NCBI GenBank assembly: GCA_914767715.1 | Contig: OU612065.1 | Coordinates: 5,830,001 to 5,894,000 of the forward strand | DNA: 64,000 bases | Direction of reading: 5' to 3' | From: Membranipora membranacea | Lineage: Eukaryota > Bryozoa > Gymnolaemata > Cheilostomatida > Membraniporidae | Shown: one piece after another, positions 38,201 through 56,718 of the stretch | How the letters are laid out: every line of letters starts with the position of its first letter | Numbering within the stretch: position 1 is the first letter of the stretch | Translations under genes and position numbers: made by a program | Notes under the pieces: generated by a model | Databases searched by the model: none | Told to the model about the DNA's origin: nothing | What the model saw: the letters and a program-made list of their open reading frames with translations, nothing else

Positions 38201-41200
38201 AAGAAACCAACACTTAGTTCCATACTGTGATATCTACTACATATTGAGTATCTCTGTCACAAAATTTTACAGAGCTAGATACAGTCAGCATATTTGATAG
38301 ACAGCCACATGTCATTTAAAATGTTTCTGATAATGCAAGTTACGTTACAACAAAATGAGTTATTTCTGACAGGTTTATCTGCTGGACTACATCAGTGTGG
38401 TGTAGCTGAGAGTAGATGGGCTATAGAAAAGGTTGAGCCTGCAGCCAGAGCATATGGTCTGAACGCTGCAAACTGTACTGTGTTCACTGATGACTGTAAT
38501 GAGCTTCTTAAACTAGTCATGCAGGTATATAGCTACATATCCTCATCTTTGTCTCAAGAAATGTGTTCCTTCTATTTCATGCCAAGAAATAAAGACACAA
38601 TTAAAATGTCGTAGAATGTGTGATAAAATAAATAGGAGTAAGCAGAGTAGTGCATAGTTGGATATAAAGAAATGACGTTATTTTACCAAATTGATTCAGT
38701 TATGATTGCCGACATTCTCTGAAACGAACAGGTTCCAATAAAAAATGCAAGATTATACCTAGTGCAGAAACGGTGGCAAATTAATTGGAGGCTTATCCAT
38801 AATTGGATGCCACAGGATAATGTATGTTGTATGTTTCTGTAGGGAGAGACAAAGAATAGACAAGGACAGACATTACCTCAGAAAGGAGAAGTTGAGATGC
38901 TATGCGGAGGTCCACCTTGTCAGGGATTCAGTGGGATGAACAGATTCAATCATAGAGAATACTCCAGATTCAAGGTGGGTGTTAACTGATTATCTAAGCC
39001 TCTACACCACCTCAATTTGTAAAATGTATAATCTACTGCACAGCATGTCTTCTGATTTATGCTTGACTTCGTTGTGTCATCTTACAAAACAAATTTCTTT
39101 TGTAGAACTCACTGATTGCCTCGTACCTCAGTTACTGTGATTATTACCGACCCAAGTTCTTTATTCTGGAGAATGTACGTAACTTTGTGTCGTATAAAAA
39201 TTCAATGGTTCTGAAGATGGCTCTCAGATGTTTGGTAGCGATGGGTTATCAGTGCACATTTGGTGTCATGCAGGCCGGATGTTATGGAGTTGCTCAAACT
39301 AGGAGACGGTAGGTTATTTCATAGTCCCAAACAAGTTGACAATGGGTTCAGAGTTATGAGTTGTCCTCTCATTAACACATAAGTTCAAGTGGAGGACAAG
39401 TCCTGGATGTATCGAAGTTTCCATTAAAACTTGCTTACCTCACAATCTAAGAAAGTAAGGTGTAAGTACAGCAAAGACTGAAAAACATATTTGTTATTTG
39501 ATCGAAATTTGGCCAATTATGTGGGTAATTATTTTACCAATATGCTGTCTATTGATTGGGTTGGTAATTTCAATCAGTGAATTTCGCTCAATTTCATTGA
39601 AAGTTTTAATTTTTTCAGTGCTATTATAATGGCTGCCGCTCCAGGAGAGAAGTTACCATTCTATCCCGAGCCGATGCATGTGTTTGCACCTCGTGCACTT
39701 CAACTCAGTGTTGTTATTGGAGATATCAAGGTGAGAATGAGGAATCTTTTAATTTTGATAATAGCTTACCAGATGTCTCAAGATTGCCAAGTTCTTTCAC
39801 ATACCGGCCAAGGTAACCATTTATTTTCAGTTTGCATTTTGACGATAATAATCAGTCACCACCAATGATTTATTATTATATATATATATACACACACTTT
39901 ATATCTGTAGTACCTATCCAACATAAAGAGATTACACAGTGCACCCTACAGGACTACTACAGTTAGAGATTGTATGTCAGACTTACCAGTCATTAAGAAC
40001 GGTCATAAGCTGTCAGAAATGAACTATGATGGTGAGGCCGGCTCTCACTTCCAACGTCAGGTATAAGCAACGTTATTGTCCTTCCCATTGTGTGCTCAGT
40101 GAATATAGAAAACTTCTAAGAAACACTGCTAGCTAACAATAGTCTTAGACCAGAAAGTGCCAGCGAAATCATGATAGGAGGAATGATATTACAGTAAGTG
40201 AAGTAATGGCCAGCGCTCCAATGGTAGTATTTTGGGGAAGTGTACTTTGCTATTTAATGCTTTAACTCCTTACTTGCAGATAAGAGGAAACCAGGAGAAG
40301 TTGAAGGATCATGTATGTAAAGAGATGAACCCTCTAGTAGCTGAGAGAATGTCTCACATTCCAATATTACCAGGCTCAGACTGGCGGTTACTCCCTAATA
40401 TAGAAGTCAGGCTCAGTGATGGAACAAAAACTAAAATTCTGTAAGTCTGCTCACAGTGATGCAATGAAAATAAATTTTTAAGTGGACCTACATACACAGG
40501 ACGGTATGATTATACCAAACAAAGGTACTATGTAAAACGAAAATCTAACTTACCTCAGTATTGATGTTAGATGTGCAGCCAGGATCAAGATATGAATACT
40601 GGTCTGAAGGTGTGTGCATTTTAAGCTATGAAATATTCATGGTGATAGACATTCATAAAGCTTGATGGGGAATGTTTATCTTTTTTTCAGGAAATATACA
40701 CATCCCGATCCTAAGAATGGACGTAGTCCCTCAGGAGCTCTGCGTGGTGTGTGCTCGTGTAGTAATGGCGGTAAATGTGACTCCGAGTTCAGACAGTTTA
40801 ACACTCTGGTACCCTGGTGCTTACCACACACTGGTAACAGACACAACCACTGGGCTGGTCTGTATGGCCGATTGGAGTGGGATGGATTCTTCTCTACCAC
40901 AGTAACCAACCCTGAGCCGATGGGGAAACAGGTTAGCAATAAGCATATGGTTGTCGCGATATGACACTAACATTGTACAAACCAATCAATATATCAGCTC
41001 GAAAAATTGATATGTTGGTTGCCAAAATATAGGAAGCGCTCTCAATTACAATACCAGTTTGTTTCATAAAAATATCTGTCTGCATTGCAGGGCAGAGTAT
41101 TACATCCTGAGCAGCATAGAGTGGTGAGTGTGAGAGAGTGTGCCCGATCTCAGGGATTCCCTGACTGGTTTTCGTTCTACGGAAGTACGCTCGATAAACA

Positions 41201-41516
41201 CAGACAGGTAAGTGTCATCCAATGTCACCAATAAGTATTAGCAAACCTGCTCAATGGCAGTCATCACAACAATAGACTAGACCTGTCCAGCAGTGTGTTA
41301 TGCTCCGAAGACATGAAATAGATATTTCTAGCCTTAAAAAATTAGAATGCCCAATAACTCGGAGTTTGATTTGTATGTGTCATGTTATTTCTTTGTTGTT
41401 CTTGTCAGGTTGGTAATGCTGTACCTCCACCTCTTGGTAAAGCACTCGGTGAGGAAGTCAAGAAATCAGTACTGCTTAAACTCAAGGAAGAATCTGAGAA
41501 AAAAAAGCAGAGCTGA
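29292..41516 (+). CDS. DNMT1: DNA (cytosine-5)-methyltransferase 1, complete, 29 exons
   Basis: Maintenance DNA methyltransferase. Exon starts: 29292, 30256, 30728, 31431, 32066, 32519, 32985, 33566, 34008, 34325, 34989, 35406, 35713, 36246, 36568, 36818, 37240, 37580, 37903, 38100, 38373, 38843, 39106, 39619, 39911, 40280, 40691, 41091, 41409. All join in frame to about 1,444 aa. Domains in order: DMAP-binding-like helices ([11 protein letters not shown] start), a PCNA-binding-like QQSIMSMF, the targeting (RFTS) domain from [10 protein letters not shown], a complete CXXC zinc finger ([20 protein letters not shown], then [12 protein letters not shown]), two BAH domains, and the catalytic domain with motif I DVFAGCGG, motif [16 protein letters not shown], the ENVRNF motif, QTRRR and motif [10 protein letters not shown]. 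The GK-rich linker of vertebrate DNMT1 is much reduced, and the N-terminal linker is short. All catalytic residues are present, so the protein is expected to be active. Confidence 0.96.
29784..29818. repeat. Perfect short palindrome
   Basis: Arms of 17 bases (AATAGAATCAGCAGACT) around one central base, in DNMT1 intron 1. Confidence 0.9.
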
Positions 41517-42075
41517 GACGTTTAACAAAGTAAATGCTAAGGACATTCCTAGATGTTAACCAAATGGACTTGCAGCCAGATTGTAATGATGAATCACAAA
41601 TGAATTTCAAGACTTTATATTATATACATGTATATTCTAAATTATCTTAACATTTTTATTGACTTTCTGATATTGAGAACAACCCATTGCCAACCTTAAA
41701 TTGAAGTATTTTAATTATACAACTCGTTTTATGTTTCACATCATAACATGCATTTGGTGAAGTTGATTTTTTAGCTTTTTATTGTTTACAAAGACATTTG
41801 TTGCTTATGGTCTGTTCACAGCCTGGTTATAAAATGCAAACCAAACCATAGTGATGTAATATTAAATACGATATGATTAATTTTATATTTCCCAATATTT
41901 TATATGCAATAACAGAATCCATAAAAGCCCATTTGAAACCAACATCTGGATTTGATTTGAGAAAAATGTTAGAATAGGAACTAGGTGCTTCTAATGAAAG
42001 TATATAAAAAAACAATGAAATGATGGATGTAAAAAAATAATTGTGCAACTGGGTGGGCAAACTTCTGACATTGCT

Positions 42076-45000
42076 TCAAGTTTTGCTGGATGTATTAGCA
42101 GCTGGTTTGGACTTGGTGCTGAGAACTTTAAAAGATTTTGATTCGACATGTGTTGCTTTTGCTGATAGATCCCCCTCTAGTTCAGCCTTCAGTGATTTGG
42201 TGAATGACTGCAAAAGCAAAAATACAACATTAGATGCGCAACATGCTAAACAATGAGACCTGAGACAGATTGAAACTCGTAGTGGTATCATGAGTGCTGG
42301 CTCTTTAAATGAAAAGTAAATTAGAACTGAGGCAGCGTGACACAATATGTTGCTATACTTTTCCACTCGATATGTAGTTAAGCTGAGATATCTATACTGC
42401 GCCAATAACACAGTCTCACGGGGATCTAAGGAGTGAGTTCATAGGATATTCTCTTGGCCACTCAAATCTGATTAATCCATTTGTGAACTATTGGGATCTA
42501 AATTTCAAGTCAAATTCTTTCAAGTCAACCCCTCTTCTGTAGGAGATACAGAACAGAATTGGGTCTGTTTACAATGTTTGACACCGACTATAGGTTTTTC
42601 TTAGTTTGGCTTAGCTTCCAATGCAGATTGGCAAAGAAATATACCCCTCACTCACTACATAACGTAGCACTAGCACCACACACAGACATGGATGAAAGTC
42701 CAAAATCTGGTAGCAAAATGCTTTATCAACCACTGTTTATCCTTTACAAAAATCTTTTTGTTTCACATTTTCGAAATCCACTATACTACTCTCCCACACA
42801 GTAGAGATAATAATCAGCATTGTATCGTACGCAAACATTAAAAAGGAGAACACAACCAATAAACTGCATTGAAATCATCTTGATTCTTTGCTAATTGCTA
42901 AGTCACTGATACTGAAATAAACTAACCTTCTGCGCTTTCTGTGCCTCCACTAAGTTGGCCTTCTTTGGTGCAATGAATCGAGCTGTCAACGACAGAAACA
43001 TTGGTCAGTAAAAAATAAATATTAAAGTGCCTCGACCGGTATAAAAGAGCCAGTCAATGTAAAGCGATCACCCAGCCATATCAAATTCAAATGGGGTTAG
43101 CAGCATTCAAATTCCTCCTGCTTTTTTGGGAATATGATGAGCAGTCTTGACTTTATTGAGATGAAAATTGCATGGCCTGATGCAGATTTTTCATACACAC
43201 ATCCCAATATTAATCTTATTCCAAAAATCTCCTTAGAAAGTGGTGAAAATGCATCAGCTTTGACTCAAAATTGCACAGCCGCAGAGATTTCAAATTACCC
43301 GCCCCACATTTTACTGGTTCTGATTGGTCGATTTTAAAATTCGATTGACAGATTTATATAGTGCCTAGAATTTTTTTCAAGTGCCTAGTTACGGTTGCTG
43401 TCATTAATTGGCAATTATACGCTATTAAAATCCTACAATCAAGTTTACATGAGATGGGATAAAATAGCTATATGGGCTCAATCCAAGGGCACTGTTGATA
43501 CAGTATTTTGCATTGATGTTGCAGACAAGCAGCCACAAATAAACACTATTCTTATCGATCATTTTGGGAGTTTGTGAGGGTTGTAATGACCAAAACTCTA
43601 TGTATCTCATCTAAGAGATTAGTATGATACAGTGTAAAGGATTCGAGTAAACACGAGTATGATGATGTCATGTATGTTTTTCATGATGTGACATAAATAA
43701 ACAATCACTTCATTTATAATTGGCGGTCCTGAAAAAGGTCATTGGGTTTAGGGCTAGTCGTTTTGGTTGTCGCACATTGTCATCCATGTATACCCGCCAT
43801 ATGGAGGATTAGGGCATGCATCACCAAACCTTTTTCTGGAGATTGGCTACTTTTTTTGGGAGTATACCAATTAGCCGCAACAATTTTTATACAACCTTTT
43901 TTTTGACCTGTCTTTTCCATGAATGTTACGTGTAGTGGGGAATTCCCATCTGCTGCAATAGAGCAACAACTAGAAATTTCCTGAATTTCAGATGTGACCA
44001 TAATGAACATATTGTACACCAAAATTTTGAACAATGCGAGAAAGTGCGTTTCAACTTTTCTCTGTGGTGAGAGTGCAACTGGCCAAACAAAGTGTCCTTT
44101 TCGGCAAAACTCACAATTGACCGGAGGTTGGCTATGGCCGGATTATCACACACTTTCACACCACAGTTGAAATGACTTCCCTTCGGATGTTCACTTTACC
44201 ACGGACATCCTCCGTCTTTTGCATTTATCTTCATCTGCTCATAGGCCTCTAATGTAACGCATACCATTAAAAATTTGTACTGCAAATTTTTCCGTAACAA
44301 GTTTTTTCTAGAGGAAGGTAATGCAGCAGCATCTCTCTAATTGACTTTCATTTCTGCAAGATTATTTTTATTATCATTGTGTCAAAGATTATTAAAATTA
44401 TACCTCTACGATAGTTAGAATAAGTTTACACTATTTATTGTACAGGACCGTAGTTCTAGGTGAGGCAGAAAGGCACTGCCTCCCCTAGATAGCTAAATAC
44501 AGTGGCCTAAAAACACTCTAATTTAATAATCCATGTCAGAATCAGCTCCTCTGGGATTTCCAGTTGTTTATTACATGGCTTAAATTTCTCGGGGAGGAGG
44601 TTACTGGTGATGCATTGGACTCGCCTCGGACCTTTGCCTCCCCTACCATTTTTTCTAATCTACGGCCCTGTTATACAGTGGAATAGCAGGATACAAATAA
44701 TCCTTGTTTTGTACACAAAGTCAAATGTTTTCATCAGCTGATGTGAAGTGTCGCTTCCTTTCAACATCACATAAACATTGCAGTCGGCTGCAAAGCTGCA
44801 AGGGCACAGGTGTTGCTTGATTTCTTGCATAACACACTTGAGCACTTGAGAAAACACTTGAAACATGCAAGCTCGATTTCCGAATTCTAATTATGATTAA
44901 TCCCTGTGCACCACCTTTGGCGCGTAGGACTTTAAAAAATCTGGTCACACATACTCATATACACATCTTCACTCAGGATTTGAAAATCATATTCAAGTAA

Positions 45001-45263
45001 CCTATCTCTGGGGTTTGCCAATCATAATCATTTTGTTTCTTGCTGTAATAAAAAATAATAACTAACAATATGATATTGCAGCTGTTGTCAATTTTGAATT
45101 AGATCAAATATGGCGATATCACTATAATGATACCAATGATACCAATGATGGTATGATGATACTGACCTCCTTTTTTGAGCTGGGCTTTCTTTTTCTGTGT
45201 TGCTTTTTGTTTTTTTCCTACACCACTTGCCCCAGATTTCTTCTTAAATGCACCTTGTGGCAT
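42076..45263 (-). CDS. C19orf53/L10K (UPF0390) family small basic protein, 3 exons
   Basis: Exons in gene order: 45263-45167, 42982-42927, 42207-42076; they join to 94 aa, near the roughly 99 aa of the human protein. The N-terminus MPQGAFKKKSG is followed by a Lys/Gln-rich run. The family core reads FIAPKKANLVEAQKAQK, and the C-terminus is Lys/Ser-rich and ends SSKT. No membrane or catalytic motif is visible. The family (Leydig cell tumour 10 kDa protein homologue) is small, basic and probably nuclear or nucleolar; its biochemical role is not settled. The gene is tail-to-tail with DNMT1, about 560 bases away, with a minus-strand AATAAA at about 41783. Intron 1 is over 2 kb and contains no other gene I recognise. 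Confidence 0.85.
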
Positions 45264-46957
45264 GATTGAGGTTGACGGCTAGAAACAAATGAGAGATATT
45301 GGATGGTGAAGATAAAAATATGGCGGGATGGCGCAGTGGTAAGCTTGGCAGAGAGGGTGAATGCCACATCTTAAGAGTATGGAGTTAACCCTTTGAACAT
45401 GAGGAAGCTGACCTAGATAGGGTTGGTTGCTGACCAAACTATATACCATACACAAGGTAAAAACTGTTGACTTCGAACATAGCTCTAATCCTGATCTAAC
45501 TATATTCTTAGCCTTTTGTAGCAAAAGAGACACTCATAAACCTATAAATACTATTATGGATATGTTGAGTAAATGTGTTTTTGTATGCTTTTGCTATTAT
45601 TCAGCTGGAGAATGGTTTGTTCAGTTGGAGAATGGTGATTTCTAAAAATTCATATTGGGGAAAAAATTACCGAGCCACCTAAGCAATATGATTGAGGCAT
45701 TGAGATGTTTCCTTGCTCTCACCCTATATAGGAAGCTTGGAACAAACTAAAAAGGCAATATTTTTGTTAAACCTTTTCCGTTTTCAGGCCTCTGATGTTC
45801 AAGTTCTTAGATGGACTTTCGCAACATAACATAACAGTGAAAAGGTCATTGCTGACCACTCATACAGGAACTAAAATTTACAATACAATTCAATTTTCAC
45901 TCCAAAGATCAGAATTTCAGAAAGCTGACAGTCGATTTTGTTTTCTGCATGACGAACAGTAGCAGATTATCTTGATCGAAGCGATTGTTGTATATGACTT
46001 TACATCTTGAGATACTTGAATATTTGTAGCTAAATATTTTGTTTAATACATGCACTCACTCAAAAAAATTAAAAACGGGTTAAACAAGATGTTCCACACA
46101 CAAGCTGCAATAGAACTAGAGAATATTTTTGAGGTTTACAGTTGGCCCAATTGACTCGGCGTCTAATGCTGTATTGATTTTCACGTCACCAATATGTTTA
46201 CAATATAATTTCTTTAATGTATAGTTATTCAATAAAGAAACATCAGATTTAAAAACTCCTTGATTGATATGTGGCAATGTGACAACGTATATTTTTACGC
46301 TGGTCTTTACTTGCAAGGCCTACATCATTTATATTTCTGCACATTAATATTCAGTACTAGCATGTAAAAGGTTCAGATTGTACGCGATAAAATATCATTT
46401 TTGAATGCAGACGAGACGGTACATGAAAACTGAACAAATATTGCCCTACATGACTCTCACCGGTTTTATTTTACTGATGTTAAAACGGCTTGGCTCTTTT
46501 ATGGCAGCGAATCAATACAAAATAAGGTATAGACCCTGTAGCATAAATACTCACAAAGCGCTAGTCTGAGCCCCCCGACTTTTGCCCTCCCCGCCCATGG
46601 CCTTCCGGCTGGGGAAAACAAAGCGCTTGTGTTTTGTATCTTCTTGTGATCTGTCATCAAATTGTGTTCACTGAAAGAGTTGATGCCAGAGACTATCAAA
46701 ATACTAATTAAAGGATTCTTCTGCATGAAAGATTTTCAGGGTTTGCTATTCTCTGATGCTTCATGTTGGTCCTGAGGGAAGCCTGATGCAGCCGAGGACC
46801 TTCTCAGCTATGCAGCATAGTTTGATAGTAGCCATATCAGTTATAAGCATAAATACTTTGCTATGTCCATGATTTGTGTGTAGGTTACTAGGTAGGCCTA
46901 GCTAGTAGGTAGGACACATACTCATACATAGTATAGTATATCGACAGGTGGCAGTAG

Positions 46958-47144
46958 ACACACACGCACGCACACACACCATATCCTGGGAAGCATAGGC
47001 ATAAAGAGTTTGCCAGCCTGTGAATTGCCCCCTATGAACTGCCCACCTTCATAGGCAAGGTGGGCAGTTCATGGGGGCAGTTCACAGACTGACAACCTCC
47101 TTAGGCCTATGCTTCTCAGGCTTTGGTGTGTGTGCGTGTGTGTC
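46958..47144. repeat. Long imperfect hairpin, arms about 90 bp
   Basis: The left arm runs from CACACACGCACGCACACACA through GAAGCATAGGC to ATGAACTGCCCACCTT. The right arm is its reverse complement with a few mismatches, ending in GTGTGTGTGCGTGTGTGTC. The loop is only a few bases, so CA-repeat and TG-repeat lie at opposite ends of one fold-back. Confidence 0.85.
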
Positions 47145-47249
47145 AAATGGATTTCCCCAGGCTGTCCCCCCCTCCCACCCCAGACAGCCTGCCCAGGCTA
47201 CACACATGGCCTGTCGGTCTTGACAAGTTTGAGAACTGACAAGCTAACA

Positions 47250-47346
47250 CCATAGGCATCTGGAGTTACAAGCATGTCCAGTATCAACCACCCCCTTTGA
47301 TACTTTGGTTGATACTGGACATGCTTGTAACTCCAGATGCCTATGG
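47250..47346. repeat. Perfect 41-bp-arm hairpin
   Basis: Arms 47250-47290 and 47306-47346 are exact reverse complements around a 15-base loop; the left arm begins CCATAGGCATCTGGAG. It lies about 840-930 bases upstream of the lysyl-tRNA synthetase start codon. Confidence 0.92.
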
Positions 47347-48183
47347 CTAACACCCAACAGTTACAATGGCCAACAATAATGATGTTATTGTTGTTAGTTA
47401 CTTTAGTTAGAGTTCTGCTGTTGCCTTTGATCAAAAAACATAGAAAGCTTGGGTTTGCCAGGTAAATGTATCTCAAATGACAAAGACACAGCCTGCAGCT
47501 AATATACTGATATATATGATTATCACGATAAATTCATAATAATCTATCCTCCGGATAGGGTCTCAACAAAATTAACTTTGGAATGGCTACATGCCAGAAT
47601 TCTTAAAATACCACTGATCAAACAAATGCCTCAACAAATGAGGCACTCGGCCTTTATACCTGACATTGGTAGTCTACGAGTGTTCAAAAGTAATTGAGGT
47701 AAGAACCCTCCCATGTGGGACAAGAGACCTTTTGATGCCCTTTAAATATCTCATTTCGATTGGACAAACTCTCAGTCCAGCGAATCAACTGCATTTCCAT
47801 TATTTCAACGTGGCTTGCACCAAAGATAAACAGCAATAAGACATCACACTCACAATAGTGACCTATATTTGGTTGTAATTTTCTATTGGTGGCTTTCTAT
47901 ATAAAGCAATCAATTTTTCTCTTCACGCCTGGGAACCTAACAGTTATATTCAGAATTGAGAGTTCTAGTCTTAGCTCCTCGTAAAAAATGATACTCTATT
48001 TTTTTACCTACTTAGTACTTAACTTTCACAATTTTTATAATGTGAATGCTTGTTTAATCTTTGCCTTCCACTTTCATTTCATTGTGGACAGTTGAGTTAG
48101 TAGTGCATTGTTTCTCATAAATTGCATCATCCTCATTGGTTGCTGCTTTGGTCATTCATCCTACAGTGACTAAGACTTTTGAT

Positions 48184-54434
<6,251 letters not shown>

Positions 54435-55608
54435 CAACAGATAGCGCGTGTACTCAGCGACTTTGCTTTACTATGATGTGTTGGCAGAAGTTATCAAGGA
54501 TAGAATAAATTATTGAGTCAACATAAGTAGAGCATAAATTTGTTGATATATCCCTATACAAACAGCTTTAATAAAATGAGGTGTTTTTTTATTTAACTTG
54601 TAAGTAATTCATGTTGTTCATTAAAAAAATATGAATGAACCAAACTAGGTATTATAATTAATGTGCATCAAAAAATCAGAATAGACCTGCCCCATAGACT
54701 TGATAATAAACCTAGACAGGACACTATATGAAGCATTCGCATTGTGGCACCGAGACATTTAATTGTTGGGGAACTTAAACGACATTAGAAGGTGAAGTAG
54801 CATTGGCATTATCATAGGCTTGCAAAAACCTTTTGAAGAAGAAACAACATCAAAATGATAACAAGATGCTGCTGATTGTCAATCAATTTTCACACTAAAA
54901 ATCTGATCAAGTTATGACGGAAAGCCTGGGTTATGGACAGTAAGTCAATGTTAACACCAATGCTACTACACCTTCCAAAGCTCATAATGTTCCCTGACGA
55001 AGGCTTGTTTATCTGAGTGATATTCATACCCGTTATTGTTCAGTTTATGAAGAAAGGGAGGAAGAGCAGCTCACATTGACTCAGTAACTGGTGGGATTCA
55101 TTCTGTTGTCGAAATTTGTAAGATGCATAGCTAGGCTATTGATTCCAGGGGCTTACGATCTTCCTCTCATTTATAACACCTAATAAAACTCACTGATTAA
55201 AATATCAGATCTGGGACCTTGAACATGTCGCATAAGAAATCACCATCACAGAAATTATACAGATTGTGAAGTGGCTCTACTTGTTCTTCAAGTTTTATCA
55301 GTGGTCAAGCATTGGGAAATTTTGGGGAAGTGATCGATGCCCGCTGTGGAAGGGAATGCAGTAGCCTGAAATTTTAAGCAGAACTATGCTTAACCCCCCA
55401 AAAATCAGTACTACTACCGCCCAGGCCCTTATGTGGGAAACTTTGTTGTGTTCAGGACACTTGAGTTCACTATGTGGACACCTTGGTTTAGAGCTGTGCA
55501 AGTTGATAACAATCACATGGACGGATTCATGTGGAAGTACCAAGAGCTACCACTTGGGAGCACAGTTACACTTGATCAATCTCTTATCTTACAATGCCAA
55601 AAAACATA
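54435..55608. other. 3' flank of lysyl-tRNA synthetase and spacer to the transposon
   Basis: Holds the 3' UTR and polyadenylation signals at its start. Overlapping short open frames at 55298-55627 on both strands are not recognisable and could be remnants. Otherwise AT-rich without features. Confidence 0.5.
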
Positions 55609-55687
55609 TAGGCCAGAAGCAGCCTAGCTCTAAGTGCTCTAAAAAAAAATGGCACGGACAATTTTTGATGGCAGGAAAAAAACAAGT

Positions 55688-56700
55688 GTTTCTAGGGTAA
55701 AAAAATGTGCTGAATCCAAATATGAGGGTGTACCCGGTTGTAGCGGTCATCGTCAGCGGCAGCGTGGCAGTATATGGCAGCATATCACAAATTTTCAATA
55801 AATCGCATTTAGTTAGTAAAGATTGTAGTGTTTGTTACAGCCAACAGAGAACAAGAATATATATGTTTCTAGGGTAAAAAAGTGTGCTGAATCCAAAAAT
55901 GAGGGTGTACCCGGTTGTATTGGTCATTGTCAGCGGCAGCGCGGCAGCATATGCCACATCTTTTACAAATTCTCATTTAGTTAGTTAAAATTGTAGTGTT
56001 TGATACAGTCAACGGTCAACAGAGAACAAGATTAATATATTTCTAGGGTAAAAAAGTGTGCTGAACCCAAAATGAGGGTGTACCTGGTTGTAGGGGTCAT
56101 CATCAGCGGCAGCGTGGCAGTATATGGCAGCATGTCCCAAAATTTTCAACAAAGCGCTTTTAGTTAGTGAATATTTTTGTGTTTGATACAGCCAACAGAG
56201 AACAAGAATATATGTTTCTAAGGTAAAAAAGGGTGCTGAATTCAAAAATGAGGGTGTACCCAGTTGTATCAGTCATTGTCAGCGGCAGCAAATCCGACTT
56301 TTTTTTACAAATTCGCTTCTACTTTGTGAAAATTGTGGCATTTGATACAGTCAACGGTCAACAGAGAACAAGATTAATATGTTTTTAGTGTAAAAAAGTG
56401 TGCTGAATCCAAAAATGAGGGTGTTCCCGGTTATAGTGGTCATCATCAGCGGCAGCGTGGCAGTATATGACAGCATATCCCAAATTATTCAATAAAGAGC
56501 TTTAAGTTAGTGAAGATTTTAATGTTCGATACAGCCAGCAGAGAACAAGAATATAAATGATTCTAGGGTAAAAAAGGGTGCTGAATTATCAAATAAGGGT
56601 GTACCCGGTTGTATCAGTCATTGTCAGCGGCAGCATCTCACAAATTTTTCACAAAATCACTTTTAGTTAGTGAAAATTGTAGTATTTGTTACAGTCAACA
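55688..56700. repeat. Subterminal tandem repeats, about six units of about 175 bp
   Basis: Each unit contains TTTCTAGGGTAAAAAA or close variants (starting near 55688, 55865, 56039, 56214, 56382 and 56560), then GAGGGTGTACCCGGTTGTA, GTCAGCGGCAGC, and a TTAGTTAGTGAAAATTGTAG-like segment. The GGGTGTACCC motif also occurs once inside each TIR of both related elements. The block lies between the left TIR and the stop codon of the element's gene. Confidence 0.88.
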
Positions 56701-56718
56701 AGAACTTTTATTATTCGG

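Larger units (their letters stand above)
45264..48183. other. Intergenic, between the L10K-family gene and lysyl-tRNA synthetase
   Basis: The two genes are divergent, so promoters for both should lie here. A TGGCGCAGTGGTAAG piece near 45332 looks like a tRNA-type A box and may be a SINE remnant. Two hairpins lie at 46958-47144 and 47250-47346. No further coding region is recognised. Confidence 0.55.

Noticed and set aside
42041-42256. Plus-strand open frame over the L10K exon
   Set aside because: It is the antisense shadow of exon 3 of the minus-strand gene.
45325-45395. SINE beginning with TGGCGCAGTGGTAAG
   Set aside because: Only an A-box-like piece is visible, with no B box and no second copy.
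55298-55627. Short open frames before the transposon on both strands
   Set aside because: No recognisable motif, overlapping strands, and one runs into the TIR; not enough to call a gene.
55688-56700. Regularly spaced repeats resembling a CRISPR array
   Set aside because: Units are about 175 bp and similar throughout, with no short unique spacers, in a eukaryotic transposon.
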